The position numbers and the translations under genes are program-made. Positions 26,901-39,649 of a stretch of 64,000 bases of DNA are shown piece after piece. The number at the start of each line of letters is the position of its first letter. Within the stretch, counting starts at the first letter, position 1. The stretch is from Albula goreensis. Its lineage: Eukaryota; Chordata; Actinopteri; Albuliformes; Albulidae. Below the pieces are notes generated by a model. The model saw only the letters and a list, made by a program, of their open reading frames with translations, did not search any database and was not told the origin of the DNA. The stretch spans positions 31,113,646 through 31,177,645 of the forward strand of contig CM040743.1 of assembly GCA_022829145.1 (NCBI GenBank), read 5' to 3'.

Positions 26901-27740
26901 TCAAAGGTCATATTCCTGCTGTTTGTATCATGTTGACAATTTCCATTGTTGCAGTGTGCTGTTCTTGGCCTCCTTGTTATATAATATTACAAGTTGACAT
27001 CTTTAGAAGAATATTTTTATATAGTGTTACTTGTGTAGAGGTGTTTGGTAAACATGTCAAGAATCAGTTTTAGGCAGTGGTGAATAGAAAGTGTTAGATG
27101 GTGGTACAAATAAGAGGCCCTTTATCATTAAAATATTTTAAAAGAACATTAATCTAAACCATTACTCGCAATCTGTATGTTTGAAATGTGCTCTCTAAAT
27201 CAAATGTGTAATAAATGAAAAAAACATCATTTTGCAATGTACATCAAGCAACACATTCACTCCCTCCCTTTCATTTTTAAGCACCTGAGGACGATGAGAG
27301 AATTGCCTTGAGCAGAAGGGTCTGTGAAGCAGCTGAGCCAATGGCTGACTCAGACTTCGCATCCTGCACCATTAATTAAGCCTTAATTGAATAAATTAAG
27401 GTTTGATTACTCAAGCATCTGGGAAGTTTTTCTGTTGAACTTTCCACAGGTTAAATGTCTCACAGATGGGTGAATCTACAGCAGTGCTGGCCCTGACATA
27501 CAGAACTGAATGTGAAGTAGAGAAATGGGTTACCTTAGAACAGGTAGCAGGTTGTTTTAACAAGTTAAGTATTTCACATAATAGAGCTGAAGATGTTTAC
27601 ATAATACAACTACAATTACTACAACTAATAGTAGTGATATGAAATTGTCTTGCACTTTGTTTTCCATTCCCCTTAAATTAGGGAAACTCATCTTTACAAT
27701 GAACAAAGGCTTCACATTCTCACATATAAAAATATCCTGT
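24000..27740. other. Stretch without recognisable gene
   Basis: AT-rich DNA upstream of nol4 holding the AAAAT microsatellite. I see no other feature. Confidence 0.5.
25131..25163. repeat. (AAAAT)n microsatellite
   Basis: Six consecutive AAAAT/AAAT units in the region upstream of nol4. Confidence 0.85.
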
Positions 27741-27741
27741 T

Positions 27742-27775
27742 GGGGGATCGAGAGGGGGGGAACGGGAGAAGGGGG
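27742..27775 (+). other. G-quadruplex-forming motif upstream of nol4
   Basis: Four G-runs of 5, 7, 3 and 5 bases are separated by loops of 7, 3 and 4 bases, which satisfies the usual G3+N1-7 pattern. It lies 1.7 kb before the nol4 start codon in very AT-rich surroundings. Confidence 0.6.
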
Positions 27776-28159
27776 AAAGTTGGGTGTCCCATATCTTTTA
27801 GGATACCAAGATGATCAGAAAAAACCCTGTAGGTTTGTTTGCTTTTCTTTGAAATGTGTATCAGAGTACTCTAATGCAGCTACATGCATACAGTTTATAT
27901 TTTTTGTACAAAATGGTAAGTTATACTAAATGTACATTGTTTGAGATGTTTAATGTTGGAATAAATTATTGTTGAATCATTAATTGCAAAGGAGGTGCGT
28001 GCTTTTTATATTTTAACCGCAGCTGGCATAACATAGACTGGTGACTGATCTGGTTTGCCTGTGGCACACCTCCAACCACTATATTTTTCACCCGCTGCCA
28101 CATCACAATACCGCCAAAATGTTTAAAATAGGTCCTATTCAGAAACAGATATCAAAGTC

Positions 28160-29459
28160 AACATGAGGAGAAAAAAACATGCGCATCTCGATCCCTAAAT
28201 GGGACAGTTCTTTAAGTGACATCACATCTCAGTTGTCTACACAGAAACTTTTGTTCCTGTAGCCAGGCTTGATAACACTGGGATAGAGACACCGTATGAA
28301 GCATTCGCTTTATGTTATCAGACCCCCTTGCAGTCGTTTTTAAATATAACATATAATCCTTTGAAGAATTGCTGGAGGCCAGGGTAGATTTGCCGCAGCA
28401 AAATGGTCTATAGTGAGATGGTTGCCGCGGAGACGGATTAAGCCGATTGCAAGACTAGCCTCTTCAATGGCAGAATTATGTTTCTAAAGATTATATTTTA
28501 AAGAATTGCAAAACGGAGAAATTAATGACACTGCCTCAGAGCATTCATGTTCGACAACTCTGCAAAGGGAAAATTGAGCAAAAAGGCTTCGACATAGGAC
28601 GCATTACACAAGAAACTCGAGCTGAAGCGCAGAAGCGAATCTCTTTAAATGGAGCAAAATTAAGAAAGGTGAATGAAGCTTTGGCAGTGGCGGCGTGTGG
28701 ATGATGCCATGATCCATCATTTGACACGAGCTTCTGCTGGGATCACATCTTTCAACATATCAACTTGAAATGCTGAAAGAGAAAACCTATTTGGCTGTAC
28801 TTTTGTATAGCTAAAAATCGACATCAGCAACAACGGACCTGCTAGGAAGATTGGAAACCGTACGGCATATTCGGTGGACTATCTTTGTAGCGACCGATAT
28901 GGTTTATTACTAAATGTAGTTCATTATAAATTAGAGGTTTAATAATTATTGTCAAATTTGCTTATGGATCACATTTCAGTATCGATGCAACTATGTGCAG
29001 TTGTTGTCCTTAATTAGTCGAATATGAATTTGCAGCCACTGGGAACTTATTATTGTCATTATAGAGGCTGTTATTTTAATAAGTACATTGCACTCAGTCT
29101 TACACCTTGAAAAAATAACGTATTTCCATCCAAAACTCTCGAGCTTATTCAGATTTTATCCTACTTGAAGACAGAGGTAATAAGCACGACAAAACAGTGC
29201 CAGAAAGTCAAGAAATTCGAGTCTATTTTCTTCATGCTGTGTAATTCTGTGAATGGTAGATGGTAGAAACAGAAAACCAAGAGGATAAGGTCTGATGTGA
29301 GCCACTACATGCGCTGGTTAAGTTTTAACATTCGATTTGCTTGGTAATTTAGCCTCTCGAGATGACTTTTAAAATGATCAATATTTAGCAAACAGGTGCC
29401 TACAAAATAATAATCATAGAGGGGAAAGGAAGATTCAGAGAATTTCAGCAACAAGGATC
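28160..29459 (+). promoter_or_regulatory. nol4: Probable nol4 5' UTR and promoter region
   Basis: This is the stretch directly before the nol4 start codon. It has more CpG dinucleotides than the flanking AT-rich DNA (for example around 28180-28200, 28425-28440 and 28835-28870) and an in-frame stop at 29370-29372, which fits a 5' untranslated leader. I see no clear TATA box and cannot place the transcription start. The assignment rests on position and composition only. Confidence 0.4.
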
Positions 29460-29708
29460 ATGGAGGGTGATCGGGACATGCACAGCCAATTTCAGGACTG
29501 GTGTCTCAGGACGTATGGAGATTCTGGGAAGACAAAGACGGTGACCCGTAGAAAATACGAACGAATTGTACAGCTCCTAAACGGCTCCGAGTCAAACTCA
29601 TCGGACAATGCCAAGTTTAAATTTTGGGTTAAATCGAAAGGATTCCAACTTGGAGTTCCAGATATCAGTGGAGAAAAACAAGTGCTCTACGTCCCAGTAA
29701 AAACAACG
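29460..29708 (+). CDS. nol4: nol4 coding exon 1 (N-terminal 83 codons)
   Basis: First coding exon of nucleolar protein 4, a vertebrate protein reported mainly from brain and testis whose molecular role is poorly known. Its 83 codons include FQDWCLRTYGDSGKTKTVTR, then KYERIVQLLNGSES, FKFWVKSKGFQLG and QVLYVPVKTT, all hallmark N-terminal blocks of NOL4 as I remember the family. The ATG at 29460 is the first in frame after an in-frame TAA at 29370-29372, and it has A at -3 and G at +4, a good vertebrate context. The exon ends in phase 0 at a consensus donor (gtaagt from 29709). Reading on gives only ten more codons before a stop, so splicing is needed. The 14.5-kb intron 1 follows. It could be nol4a, nol4b or a NOL4L-type paralogue. 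The later exon-5 block favours NOL4 over NOL4L. Confidence 0.95.
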
Positions 29709-31049
29709 GTAAGTACTATGCTAATGATTTATCACCATTAGTGAAATTGCAAAACGGTAACCAACAAAATTGGGCTATTTCGTTTTAGACGACTTAACTC
29801 GACTATCGGTCTCGTAATTCATTTCATAATAAAATACAGTCCTATTATTAAGGTTGAAACAAGCATTCATTGTTTAATATCTCCACAGCCTGGTTATGTG
29901 CCCAACGTAGCATATTACAAGTAATGCCATAATTGAAATGGGCATTACAGCACTCTCGTGAAATGGTTAACCTTCATAAACGGTTTTTCATACATTCTAT
30001 CAATCGGTTGTGATTTATTTTTAGAAGCAGCTATGGACATTATGTGTTGATATGTCGCTCCGTCTTGAGCGTTATGATCCAGCAATACATATTTTGAATA
30101 TAACGTGCGTGAATTTAATTTAACCCGTTGTTCTAGCTATTAATTGACTTCTAATCGTTTGACTCTATACTGCGGCTTCCTCGCTGCTTGGCATTAAGTA
30201 TTTCAGAAAATGCTTTTACTTTTGTACCATTCATTAAGAGTTACCAGTAACTGTAATGCAGCATTGAGGAAAAAACGAATTTTACAAAAATCTCTCGAGT
30301 GGACATAACCACAATTGTTGCCCCGCGGGTACTGGTTTGTCGCAGGTAGTCGGTTTGTTGTGCCAATTGAATTTGGTCTGACTAGATAAGTGTGTCAAAT
30401 TTCTCTCGGATTTGGAATTACAGATATGGCGAGGATAGGCTATGCTTATCCTGTCAATGTCCAGTGAACTTAAGCATATATGTAGGAACTACATTTGAGT
30501 GATCTTTCCACTAGATACTCCAATTCTTTGGTGGTCCTGCACCCACATGGTCTGAAGCAGGCTCATACGATTTCAATTTATTAAAAACAAAAACATTAAC
30601 TCTACACTCTTTAAATAAGAAATCAATGTACAATTTTGTTGTCTCATACAATTGATAAAATAGTGAATTACTGTGCTTTTGTACAGTGTCATGATACTGC
30701 ATGTGTAATTGTAATACATAGTTTTATATTGTGTATCCCACAGAGCAGTACCTGCACCACATGCTACCCATCTCATTATGTCTGCTGTCCTATAATTGCA
30801 AGTCTCTCCTGGCTGGACTCCTGCTATAAAGCCCCTCCAGGTCATATAGAGTACTGCTGCTCCTCTTGTCTATACTCAGGCAGGGAAGCACATACATGCC
30901 ACATCTCTTCCCATCTCCCTCCATTGCCTGTCAGTTTTGGCCTGAAGAAATTACAGATGTCTGTACTGTAATGAATTGTTGGTATTAGCGCCATAAGTCA
31001 CTCTGTTATAGGCAGTCAGTTACTCTGGGGTCTGCACACAGCTGTAAAT

Positions 31050-31200
31050 CATGTTTTATTATGAGCAGTATGTTACTGTTGAATGTGTATACAGTATTTG
31101 TAGCGTAAATCGCTTTATTATGAACAGTATGTTATTATGGAAGCTGTGCACAGCTGTAGACCCCTGTGTTATGAATAGTATGTTGTTATTATTATGGGGG
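31050..31200. repeat. Imperfect tandem repeat, three copies
   Basis: TTATTATGAGCAGTATGTTA (about 31056), TTATTATGAACAGTATGTTA (about 31115) and TGTTATGAATAGTATGTTGT (about 31167) recur at about 59 and 52 bases. The intervening GCACACAGCTGTAAA / GTGCACAGCTGTAGA parts are also alike. Confidence 0.6.
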
Positions 31201-32340
31201 AATATTAATGGGGAGGGGAGATTGTTGTTCTTTTGTGAACTGTAGCTGTACATATAGGCAATTTTGATTGCAATGTCATAATTATTTTTTGCAAGGAAAC
31301 TTTGAAGTCTGAATTCCTGTATGCGTTGCACTTCGTTCTATAGAATAATGTATATGAAACTGTTTTGCCATATACTCAGGGCACTATTAAATAAAAAGAA
31401 ATCTCTATGAATTATAAACAAGCATGCCGTTACAATGCGATGGATGTGAGTTTTACTTACCCCCGCTGTCAGAACACAGGGACAAAATCGATAGCCGTGC
31501 CACGTGTTCTCCAGAGAGGGTTTAATAAATGGGCCCTCTCAGGGGCCTGGGGACCTCAGACCAAACAAAAGCAGACATATAAATAAGCTGGGCATACAGT
31601 TTTACTCACGCAAGGGTTCGCATTATACAATGTAGTAAATAATATAAACATAAACAACAAAACAGTAGTTTTAAAAAAGATACAGAACAATAGTTCAGTG
31701 ACTAAAGCGTGAAGAGCGAGCAGTATAACAGCGGGTAGAAGAAAGGAAATAAAAAAGGCTAAAAGAAGAAAATAGGATGACTTGTGTTATGAAACTGTCA
31801 AAATGTAATGTCTTTTAAAACAAAGAGATATTGGAATGGGGCAGTTGAGAAGAAGACTACTGGCAGAAATAATCTATTTGGTATGCCATTCTAAAAGAGC
31901 CCTTTCAGTAGTGAGCCACCCAGATACTTTCATCTTAACGATTTGGTGCAAAACACAGCCAGTGTGAATGGTTACAGTTTCAGGGTTATGTAAAAGAAAA
32001 ACCACACTGTAAAAAAAATGTTATGCAGTGTATATATATATAATGTGAAAGAAAGAATCACTCTCATTTTATCCCCTGAAATCAAACTTGTTCATTCCCT
32101 GATATAAAACCTTTCCTGCAGACAGGAGGAGATTGTGGAATGCAGATGACTCCAATCCATGACTACTGTTGTTGACTGCTGTTTGCAAACCAAATTGTCA
32201 CTCGGGGAAAATAAAAACTATCCAGTCCAATCCAATCCAAAAAATGTACATGTCAACTGATTTTAGCTTCTTTACACACTAAAGGTGCATCACAAGTTAA
32301 ATATTGTACGTTTTTGTTTATCCACATGCACCTGGCTGGA

Positions 32341-32515
32341 CTTGGAGTGGCCACTAGTGAGCGATGAGACCAGCAAACCCAACTGGCTTCCCATCCCTAG
32401 CAAGGGAAGGCCAGTTGATGCTTCGCCAATCTGGACCTCCAGCCATAGCTGGCAGTGATGTAGCTGGGACTTTAAAAGTCAGTCACAGGGCTCAGGGCTC
32501 AGGACTGCTTTCCAA
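32341..32515 (+). repeat. SINE-like repeat copy
   Basis: CACTAGTGAGCGATGAGACC, then GGCCAGTTGATGCTTCGCCAATCTGGACC and AGCCATAGCTGGCAGTGATG. It aligns with the right part of the 13971-14215 copy and with 60660-60820. Confidence 0.5.
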
Positions 32516-32674
32516 ACAAGTGTCTATCCAAATTTATTAGCAAAGCAGCTATGCTTTATGTGAGAAAAACTGGTCAACTTCAGGTCTCTAAAACTAATTT
32601 TTCAGAATTGATACTTTTCTGCATGCCAGTCAAAAGCTCAGTGTCTCAGTCATGTGCAAAAAGGCAAACACTGA

Positions 32675-32694
32675 TACACACACACACACACACA
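32675..32694. repeat. (CA)n microsatellite
   Basis: Ten CA units directly preceding the common fish repeat at 32698. Confidence 0.85.
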
Positions 32695-32697
32695 GGC

Positions 32698-32865
32698 AGT
32701 CCAATCTGTCTAACCTGAATGTCTTTGGAACGTGGGATTAAGCACATGCAAAAACAGGAGAGCATGTAAACTATGCACAGAGAGGGCCAGGCCAAGGTAA
32801 AAATGAAACCTGGGTCCGTCTTACAGTGAGGCCAGAGCGCTTACCACTGCGCCAAACTCAATCTG
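32698..32865 (+). repeat. Common fish interspersed repeat
   Basis: GAATGTCTTTGGAACGTGGG, then AGAGCATGTAAACTATGCACAGAG and CCTGGGTCCGTCTTACAGTG, ending GCTTACCACTGCGCCA. This is a mutated copy of a repeat very common in fish genomes (CTTTGGACTGTGGG...GAACATGCAAACTCC...CTAACCACTGC). I do not assign a class. Confidence 0.6.
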
Positions 32866-32999
32866 CACCTTTACAAACAGACTCATAAAATAGCAGTCTA
32901 CTCCCAGGCCCATTGGTTTTTAGAAGTAAAAAACATCTCTGGTTTTGCTACAGCTGGCTAATATTAGAGTGTGTTGTAGTTGCTGTAACTGTGTCATAG

Positions 33000-35370
33000 A
33001 AATCATGGAATTTATATACAAAATGTGAATTCACAGTTGTTAACATTTCTCAGTCCTATGTCAAATTCCCTAGTGCCATTTAATAAGATTGATTATGGTG
33101 AGATAACTTTGAATTCAGCTTTTGCTGACAGTGAGCTTTGTATAGCAATGGCCAATTATGTTATGAAACTTGTGGCGTAATGTATTATAAAATGACCTTC
33201 ACAGCATTGCCCTTTGGATACTGATGACCTGTACAATTAAGGGATGTTTGCAATATTGTAGCACCATACTGTAGAGAATTTTCAATGTTGAACTATTCAT
33301 AGTGAATCTACTACTCCTGTATACAGTGATACAATGTGTCATCCAGTAATACAGAATTGAACTGCAATGAATTTTACAGTAAAACACTGTTCAGTACAGT
33401 ATCTTACAGGAAAAATGACAGACATGTAACAGTACAGCCAATGCTAACAATGCAAAATTGTTACAAATGTATGCTTCACTTGAAGTTTCCAAAAATATTG
33501 TTATCTTCAGACTATTTTTCATTCCATGTGACCCTAGCTAATTGTGAGGAGAGTTCACATTTTGACTGACAAGGGTAAAAGAATGAACTGCAATCAAGAG
33601 TGTGTCAGAAGAGGCTCGATTAATTGTCATAGAGGCTGTGGAATCTATGGAGAAATCATTAAGGAATTTGTTGACTACTTGAAGGTAAGGAACATTCTTA
33701 CTGTTTTCAGGCTGTCCGCTTAATTAAAGAAATGAGTTGTTTCCAATAATCTGTCACTTAAACATATTGAACTTGTTATTCGTTAGATGAGGTTGGTACA
33801 ACTTTGTACGGTTTACTATTGATAGGCGCTACAAATATTAGGAGCTGATTGTAGTCATTAGTTTGCAACTTGCACCCCAGGGTTGTTTGTAAATGGGTGG
33901 TTATATTGCATCAGAAACTGGATCACCAATTACGCATTATATCTGGAGTCAATTATCACAATTAGATTTAGCTAACAGAGCTTTGTTTACTCGTGGCAGT
34001 CATGTTTATTGCTGATGAGCAACAAAAAAAAGGTTTTTTTGGGGGCTATACCTGTGCAACCCCTATGGTAGGCAGCTACAGCCGATCCTGTGATAAAGTA
34101 AGGGTGTTGAACATGTGTTCAAGTTTCATCATTATTTTCACCCACACTTATTTAAATACAATGTAGGTTTGGCTTCTTGTTGTTTGTTTTTTCCTTGAAA
34201 TATTGAATATGTAACAAAGGCTTTTGTTTCAGCAGCCACAAAGCATGATTAGGAAGTTTGTATTTATGTTTACTTTCATAAAAATTGGGATTTAATGACA
34301 TCCAGTTGTATAAGAGCTTCTGTTACCTAAAAATATTTAGAAAAGTTAGTCAGCTAACTCTTAAATCCCACTTTTTGGAATACCCTCCAGGTGTGCTCAC
34401 TTTCTCCCATTATGACCCGACTGATTTCAATGGTCGATCTATAGTTTTAAGTGGAAGATTTAGAATAATTAACTTGTTTCAATTAAGGGGTATGAACTCC
34501 TTTAGGTTTGAAAACCACTGGGCTAACATGCACAAAGTGGAAAAATGTAGACTAGATGAAACGCACTGGTCAAGTGCTTTGCATACGGCTATTTGCTAGC
34601 CAGAGATCTATTTATTTTTTATTTGTAGCTATATTGCCTTTATAACAGTTTTATTATTGAACAAGCCAATAATTACAATTATGATTACAATTAGTTGTTG
34701 CAGCTGAAAGATTAACACAATGTCTCTTGTGTTAATAGGTTCCTTATCTGAATAATCCCTGGAAACAGCAAATGTACTGTCAAGGTCCAGCTATAAGACT
34801 GGTCACCCCCAACCTGCATGTCGTCTCTTTCATCAGGGAATTCATAGAGTCTGACTTGCAGAACCATCGAATAAGGTAACACTACTAGCTTTGTAGATAT
34901 ATTGGACATTTTATTATGTCTGGTAAAATTCCATTCGTCTTGGAATTTGTACTACTTCTCTCATGGTTCTCAAGTCACTTTACAGTAACTCTACAAACCT
35001 GGACCAGGGATTGAAAGCATTTCAATTTTTTTTTTTTTTGCAGGTCCCCTTCAAAGATGCATTTTCCCACTCTCCAGATGTTCTGTTACTCCAGGGTTTG
35101 GTGATCATCCCACTTCAAGTTGCTGCTTGTGGACATCAGTAATCTTTGTGAGGTGTCAGACGGGCTGTTGTTGCACTTGCACTCATGTTTGTCTTTCTTT
35201 CTAAGCGAGTTTTGGTTTTGAATATATTGTCTAAGTACACTGCTTCAATGTATTGATTTATTTATGATTGGGAAATCCATTTTTGAATTGTTTTTGAATT
35301 TTATAATAAATGAGTCTTGAAGGAAGTGGCTACTAGTTTTATTGTTGTAACATACTGTATGTCGGTTAGG
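33000..35370. other. nol4 intron 1, no recognised feature
   Basis: Around 33200-33460 there are further ACAGTAAAACACTGT-like motifs, perhaps an older relative of the 35.4 kb repeat. A poly-T run lies at 35028-35039. Nothing else is recognised. Confidence 0.45.
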
Positions 35371-35374
35371 AGTT

Positions 35375-35665
35375 TACTGTCAGTTTTACTGTGAATCATT
35401 TGACTGGAAATCATTGAAAGTCACTGTAAAAAATGTCACAGTAAATCACTGACAGCAGTCGTCCATTAAAGCACTCTAATTCATTTTACAGTACCTCATT
35501 TGCAACAGCTGGCCAGCAAGGTGCAGTAATTCATGACTTACTAACCACTTGCTGCCAGTAAGTTGCTTTGAAATAAATTTCGGTGACAACCAGCCAATTA
35601 TTTTCACCGGCTAAGTGCTACCAGTAAGTTACTGAATTATACAGGCAATTTCATTACAGTGTGGT
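35375..35665. repeat. MITE-like repeat built of CAGTAA/TTACTG motifs
   Basis: Many short forward and reverse blocks (CACAGTAAATCACTGACAG, TGCAGTAATTCATG, CCAGTAAGTTGC, CCAGTAAGTTACTG) fill about 290 bases, and it ends TTTCATTACAGTGTGG. Similar imperfectly palindromic repeats are frequent in fish. No open frame. Confidence 0.45.
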
Positions 35666-35763
35666 CCTAGCCTATGGGGCAGTAAGCAGAACCTACTTTG
35701 CATAATCAAACATTTTGCATTGTGCTTCTGCCAGATCCACTTGACTCTGCATCCTGGTGGCAG

Positions 35764-35787
35764 TGTATGTGTGTGTGTGTGTGTGTA
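35764..35787. repeat. (GT)n microsatellite
   Basis: About eleven GT units in nol4 intron 1, about 100 bases after the MITE-like repeat. Confidence 0.85.
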
Positions 35788-35789
35788 TA

Positions 35790-38700
35790 TGGTTTCAATG
35801 GATGGTCATTGAGAGAAGGTAAGAATTAGAGATACAAAACCGTATGGAGAATTACATTACATTTCTTAATGAATATACAAGGTGTGATTCATGGTAGTAG
35901 GGTGGCATATCCAAAAATATGATGTTGTGGATTAAAGCATTACAATTTAGTGCAAATGTTCTTGTGTGTTTTTATAAACAGGTAGGGAGTTTTGGGGAAA
36001 ATTTAAAATGGCTGCTTAAATTGTTAATAATTTAGCTGCACAGTATCATGAAGGCACATAAATTGGTTGTTCACATGGTAATGATTAGATATTGTAAAAG
36101 GACCGCTCCCAGAAAGCATGTTATTTCAATGTCTCTAAGCTACAACTACTTTTTAAATCAATGTCAGATAAGTTTACATGTAATATAAGAGTTCTGTATC
36201 GTTATGCCAATTGGCCTTGGCTTCCTCAAAATGTTCAATAATACCACAACCTTTGAAATCAATTTATGAAAGCAACCTTTGAAATCTACCCCCCAACAGG
36301 TCAGGTGTTTTCCCTCAAAACTGATGTCTGGTTTTATGAAAGCTCCACTTTTTCTTCAATTAAGGATTTCATTAACATTCACTGTGAACCAGATATTAAA
36401 TGAGTGCACCTACCCAGCACAATGAGTGAAACATCCCCACAGCTGCATATGTTTTGCGATTAGCAAAACTCAGTAAATAAAGCAAACATAGTTACCTATC
36501 TTAAGTATCTTACTTACAACCTGTTACACCTAACAGAGCAGTTTTGTGGTTGTAGTTGCATTCCATTACATTCCTCTGATTTAGCTGGAGCTTGGTTGCT
36601 AGGTTGCACTGCTGTTGCTACAGTGAAGACTATTCTCGGGGCCCACTGCGGAAGATTGACCACAAAAAATTCCAGTAGGATGCATGCAGCAATTCATTGC
36701 ATTTTGCAGGTCCTACAAGAGTGTATTTGACACTTAAGCATAAAATAGTAAACTCCCCAAAATATATGCAACATGTGATAAAGGTTGTTACATGTGTCCT
36801 CCCCCTCCAAAAGAATTGGTTAGGTCCTCTGCTGCATATGAACCTGAACAGCAGGTAAGCAGTGTTAGTAAGGGCACAAGTGAAGTCAGGGTCAGTGCCA
36901 GGGGTCAGATAGCATCATGGCAGGTAATAAAAGAATAATTGAAATCAAAAAAGGAAAGAAAGGATGAAGAAGGAGAAGCAGTGCAGGTGCACAGTTCATG
37001 TCCTCATCCTTTCCTAAGCATAGTGAGTTTATCAAGCAATAATAGACCGACTGATAAAAGATAAACTAGCAAGGGTGGCTGGCTAAAGCTTGCTAGCTAT
37101 TATAGTCCTGCTCCCACCTACTTTCTCATTCAATCACACAAACATGTCTATTCAATAAAGGCCTTCTTTTGTTGCTCTTCTTTTGACCTTTTTCATGTAT
37201 AAACACAAAGCACAAGGTTGAGTCAGTGTGCTGTTGCTGTTAGGCAATAGGCTAATGCTATTCAGGTGACAAGGGCTAACATCCACAATGGATAAAGAAG
37301 TCTGTTTTCTCATATTATCAGTGTGAAAGTTCAGTACCAAGGCCTGTTCACTGTTGCCATTCCCTTAAATCTATCTTTCAGAAGAATGTCAAAAAGAATG
37401 ACACACTAGGTCAAGGTGCGCTGGTGTTAAGAAATAACATTAGACTAATGTAATGTAAGCTACAAAGCCAACAGGCGAGGGTTAACATTAACAAAATGAG
37501 TCAGATGTGAAAAATCTGACTTGTTGGAAGATATTCAGTGAATATACAGGTTTATTAATCATCACATTTATGAAGTGTATTACCTTAGCCTGCCAGAATA
37601 GGCTGCATTTAATCTAATATTGTATTTCCAACCTCAAAAATGTCTTACTAGAAGTAACTTGTTGTATTCACTGATGTTTATTAACAATTTCTAAAAAAAG
37701 TAGTGAGAGAGAATTTAATTTTAAAATGTGATTTAAAAGAACTTTTTAGATTTTAGCTATATTAATCCAAATTGCACAAATCACTTCTTAATGTTTCCTC
37801 TGTCACTTCACTGTAAAACAAATTCAGACAATCAAGGATTGTGCATGGCATGTGATAATTTTCACATCTATGTAATGTTTGTATGGGATGGAAGGGAAAA
37901 TGAAATGGACAATTATCTGAGCTGAAGTTTGAAACTGAGCTGCAACACTTGAGATGTATCCTTTGCTAAACTGCCGTATCTAACACTTCCCCTGTACCAA
38001 ACAATCACCAGGACAACCAATACTATTTTAATAGCCCTGCAGTTTGTGGTCTGTCTCAGCTGTATTTACCAAGCAATGTATGATGCTATGCAACACACAT
38101 TGTGATGTATTTGCCTGACTACCAGCAAGGATCTAATGTAGTACATGCTTTATTGTCATGTGGAATAAAATGGAGGAGAATCCCTTAGTCCTATTCTGTT
38201 TTGATGGACCCTTTTGAATGGATAAAGTCATTTATTTGGACCCCAAAACAGTGGTTTGGTGGGGTGGTGACAAACTGTTGTTAAACTGTAATTCCTGATA
38301 CAGCTGAAACATCAACAGCTGACTTCAGAAAAATTCTCTTATATGTAGAATTACACGTCTGAATTCAAAATGGAGCTCAACATGTGACTCGAGATCTTCC
38401 TGTGAAATTACCTAAATTATAACTCCTTGCCTATGGGGAAAATCTTACTGACACCATTCTCCAGGAGCAATACACTTCTAGGTCCATCAGTTCCAGACTG
38501 ATAGGCTGGGTTCAGGTATTCAGGTCATTACCCCCCTCCCACTCTGTGATGTCATAAAGACAGTTCTCTCTCTTGCATGGAGAAGAGAGGAGAGAGGAGG
38601 AGCCGATTCTGATACAGTGGCATAGACTATACAGTAAATGTGGTATAAGATTTCACATGATGGAACATAAAATGTACAGTAGATGGAATACAAGATGTTG

Positions 38701-39645
38701 CAGTGGGTAGTGTATGTGACAGATCAGCCCTTTCCTGCAGTGGCTGCTTACGCTCTCAATGGGACTGTGTGCTCACTCTAGAGCATGGAGCTGGGAATTC
38801 TATCTCTGTTGCCATGGAGACGGTTTTTTATACTTGTCTGTGGTCTGTGTTCCACACCAAAGGCTTCACAAGTAAAGGGGATCACCAGAGGAGTGAAGGC
38901 TGTGTTGCAATACTGTGTACATTGGACTGAAAATATTGTCATTCTCCAGTTCTTGCACACCTTGCTTAGATGACTAATTCATAAGGGCTCAAACAGTAAG
39001 CAGATGGTATATACTGAATGCTTTTGTCTTTAGACAATACTCATCTGTTTTCATATATGGTATTCCTATATAGTAACATCATAATAGCTGCTGACGGTAT
39101 TCCTTTTTCATATAAGAGAAGCATTGTATATGTTTAGGAGAAAAAGGTATATATTGGATAAATTCTGTGCAATCATGGTTTGATTTTGTAATAAGAAAAA
39201 AATTTTCTCATTTTTTTACTTCAGATGAGCAGTTCAAGGGATGACTGTTGTAATACAGAAATGACAGACTTCCCTCTTGATTTTTAAATATCCAAATTTT
39301 TGACGATTATTGTGAGTAAATACCATGTATTTATTTATTTATTGCATTCCCAATGTTCACATTTTCCCATTGTTTTCCTTTGATTATCAATGACTGTTTT
39401 CAGTAGATATTGAAAATGTCACAGTACTGTATAGAGCTCAGTTCACTGAAGCAGTAATGGAGACTTTTCACTCTGTGGCTTGCAGAAAGCAGCTTTAATA
39501 TGACAGATAAAAGCATGTTAAGGAAGTCTTTCTCCCTTGCCTTAAAATTGAACTGCAATGCTACACTTTACATTTTAGAGGGTCTGCACTGATGGAGAGC
39601 AGGTTTGCAAATGTCATGTCTTGATTCATCCTTTGGAGAACTAAG
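35790..39645. other. nol4 intron 1, no recognised feature
   Basis: AT-rich intron DNA. A purine-only GAGAAGAGAGGAGAGAGGAGG tract occurs at 38580-38602. No coding motif. Confidence 0.5.
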
Positions 39646-39649
39646 GTTC

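Noticed and set aside
30312..30360. CpG cluster CCCCGCGGGTAC as a CpG island
   Set aside because: Too short and isolated.
31051..31331. Short overlapping frames rich in Cys, Asn and Tyr as a small secreted peptide
   Set aside because: They arise from the tandem repeat.
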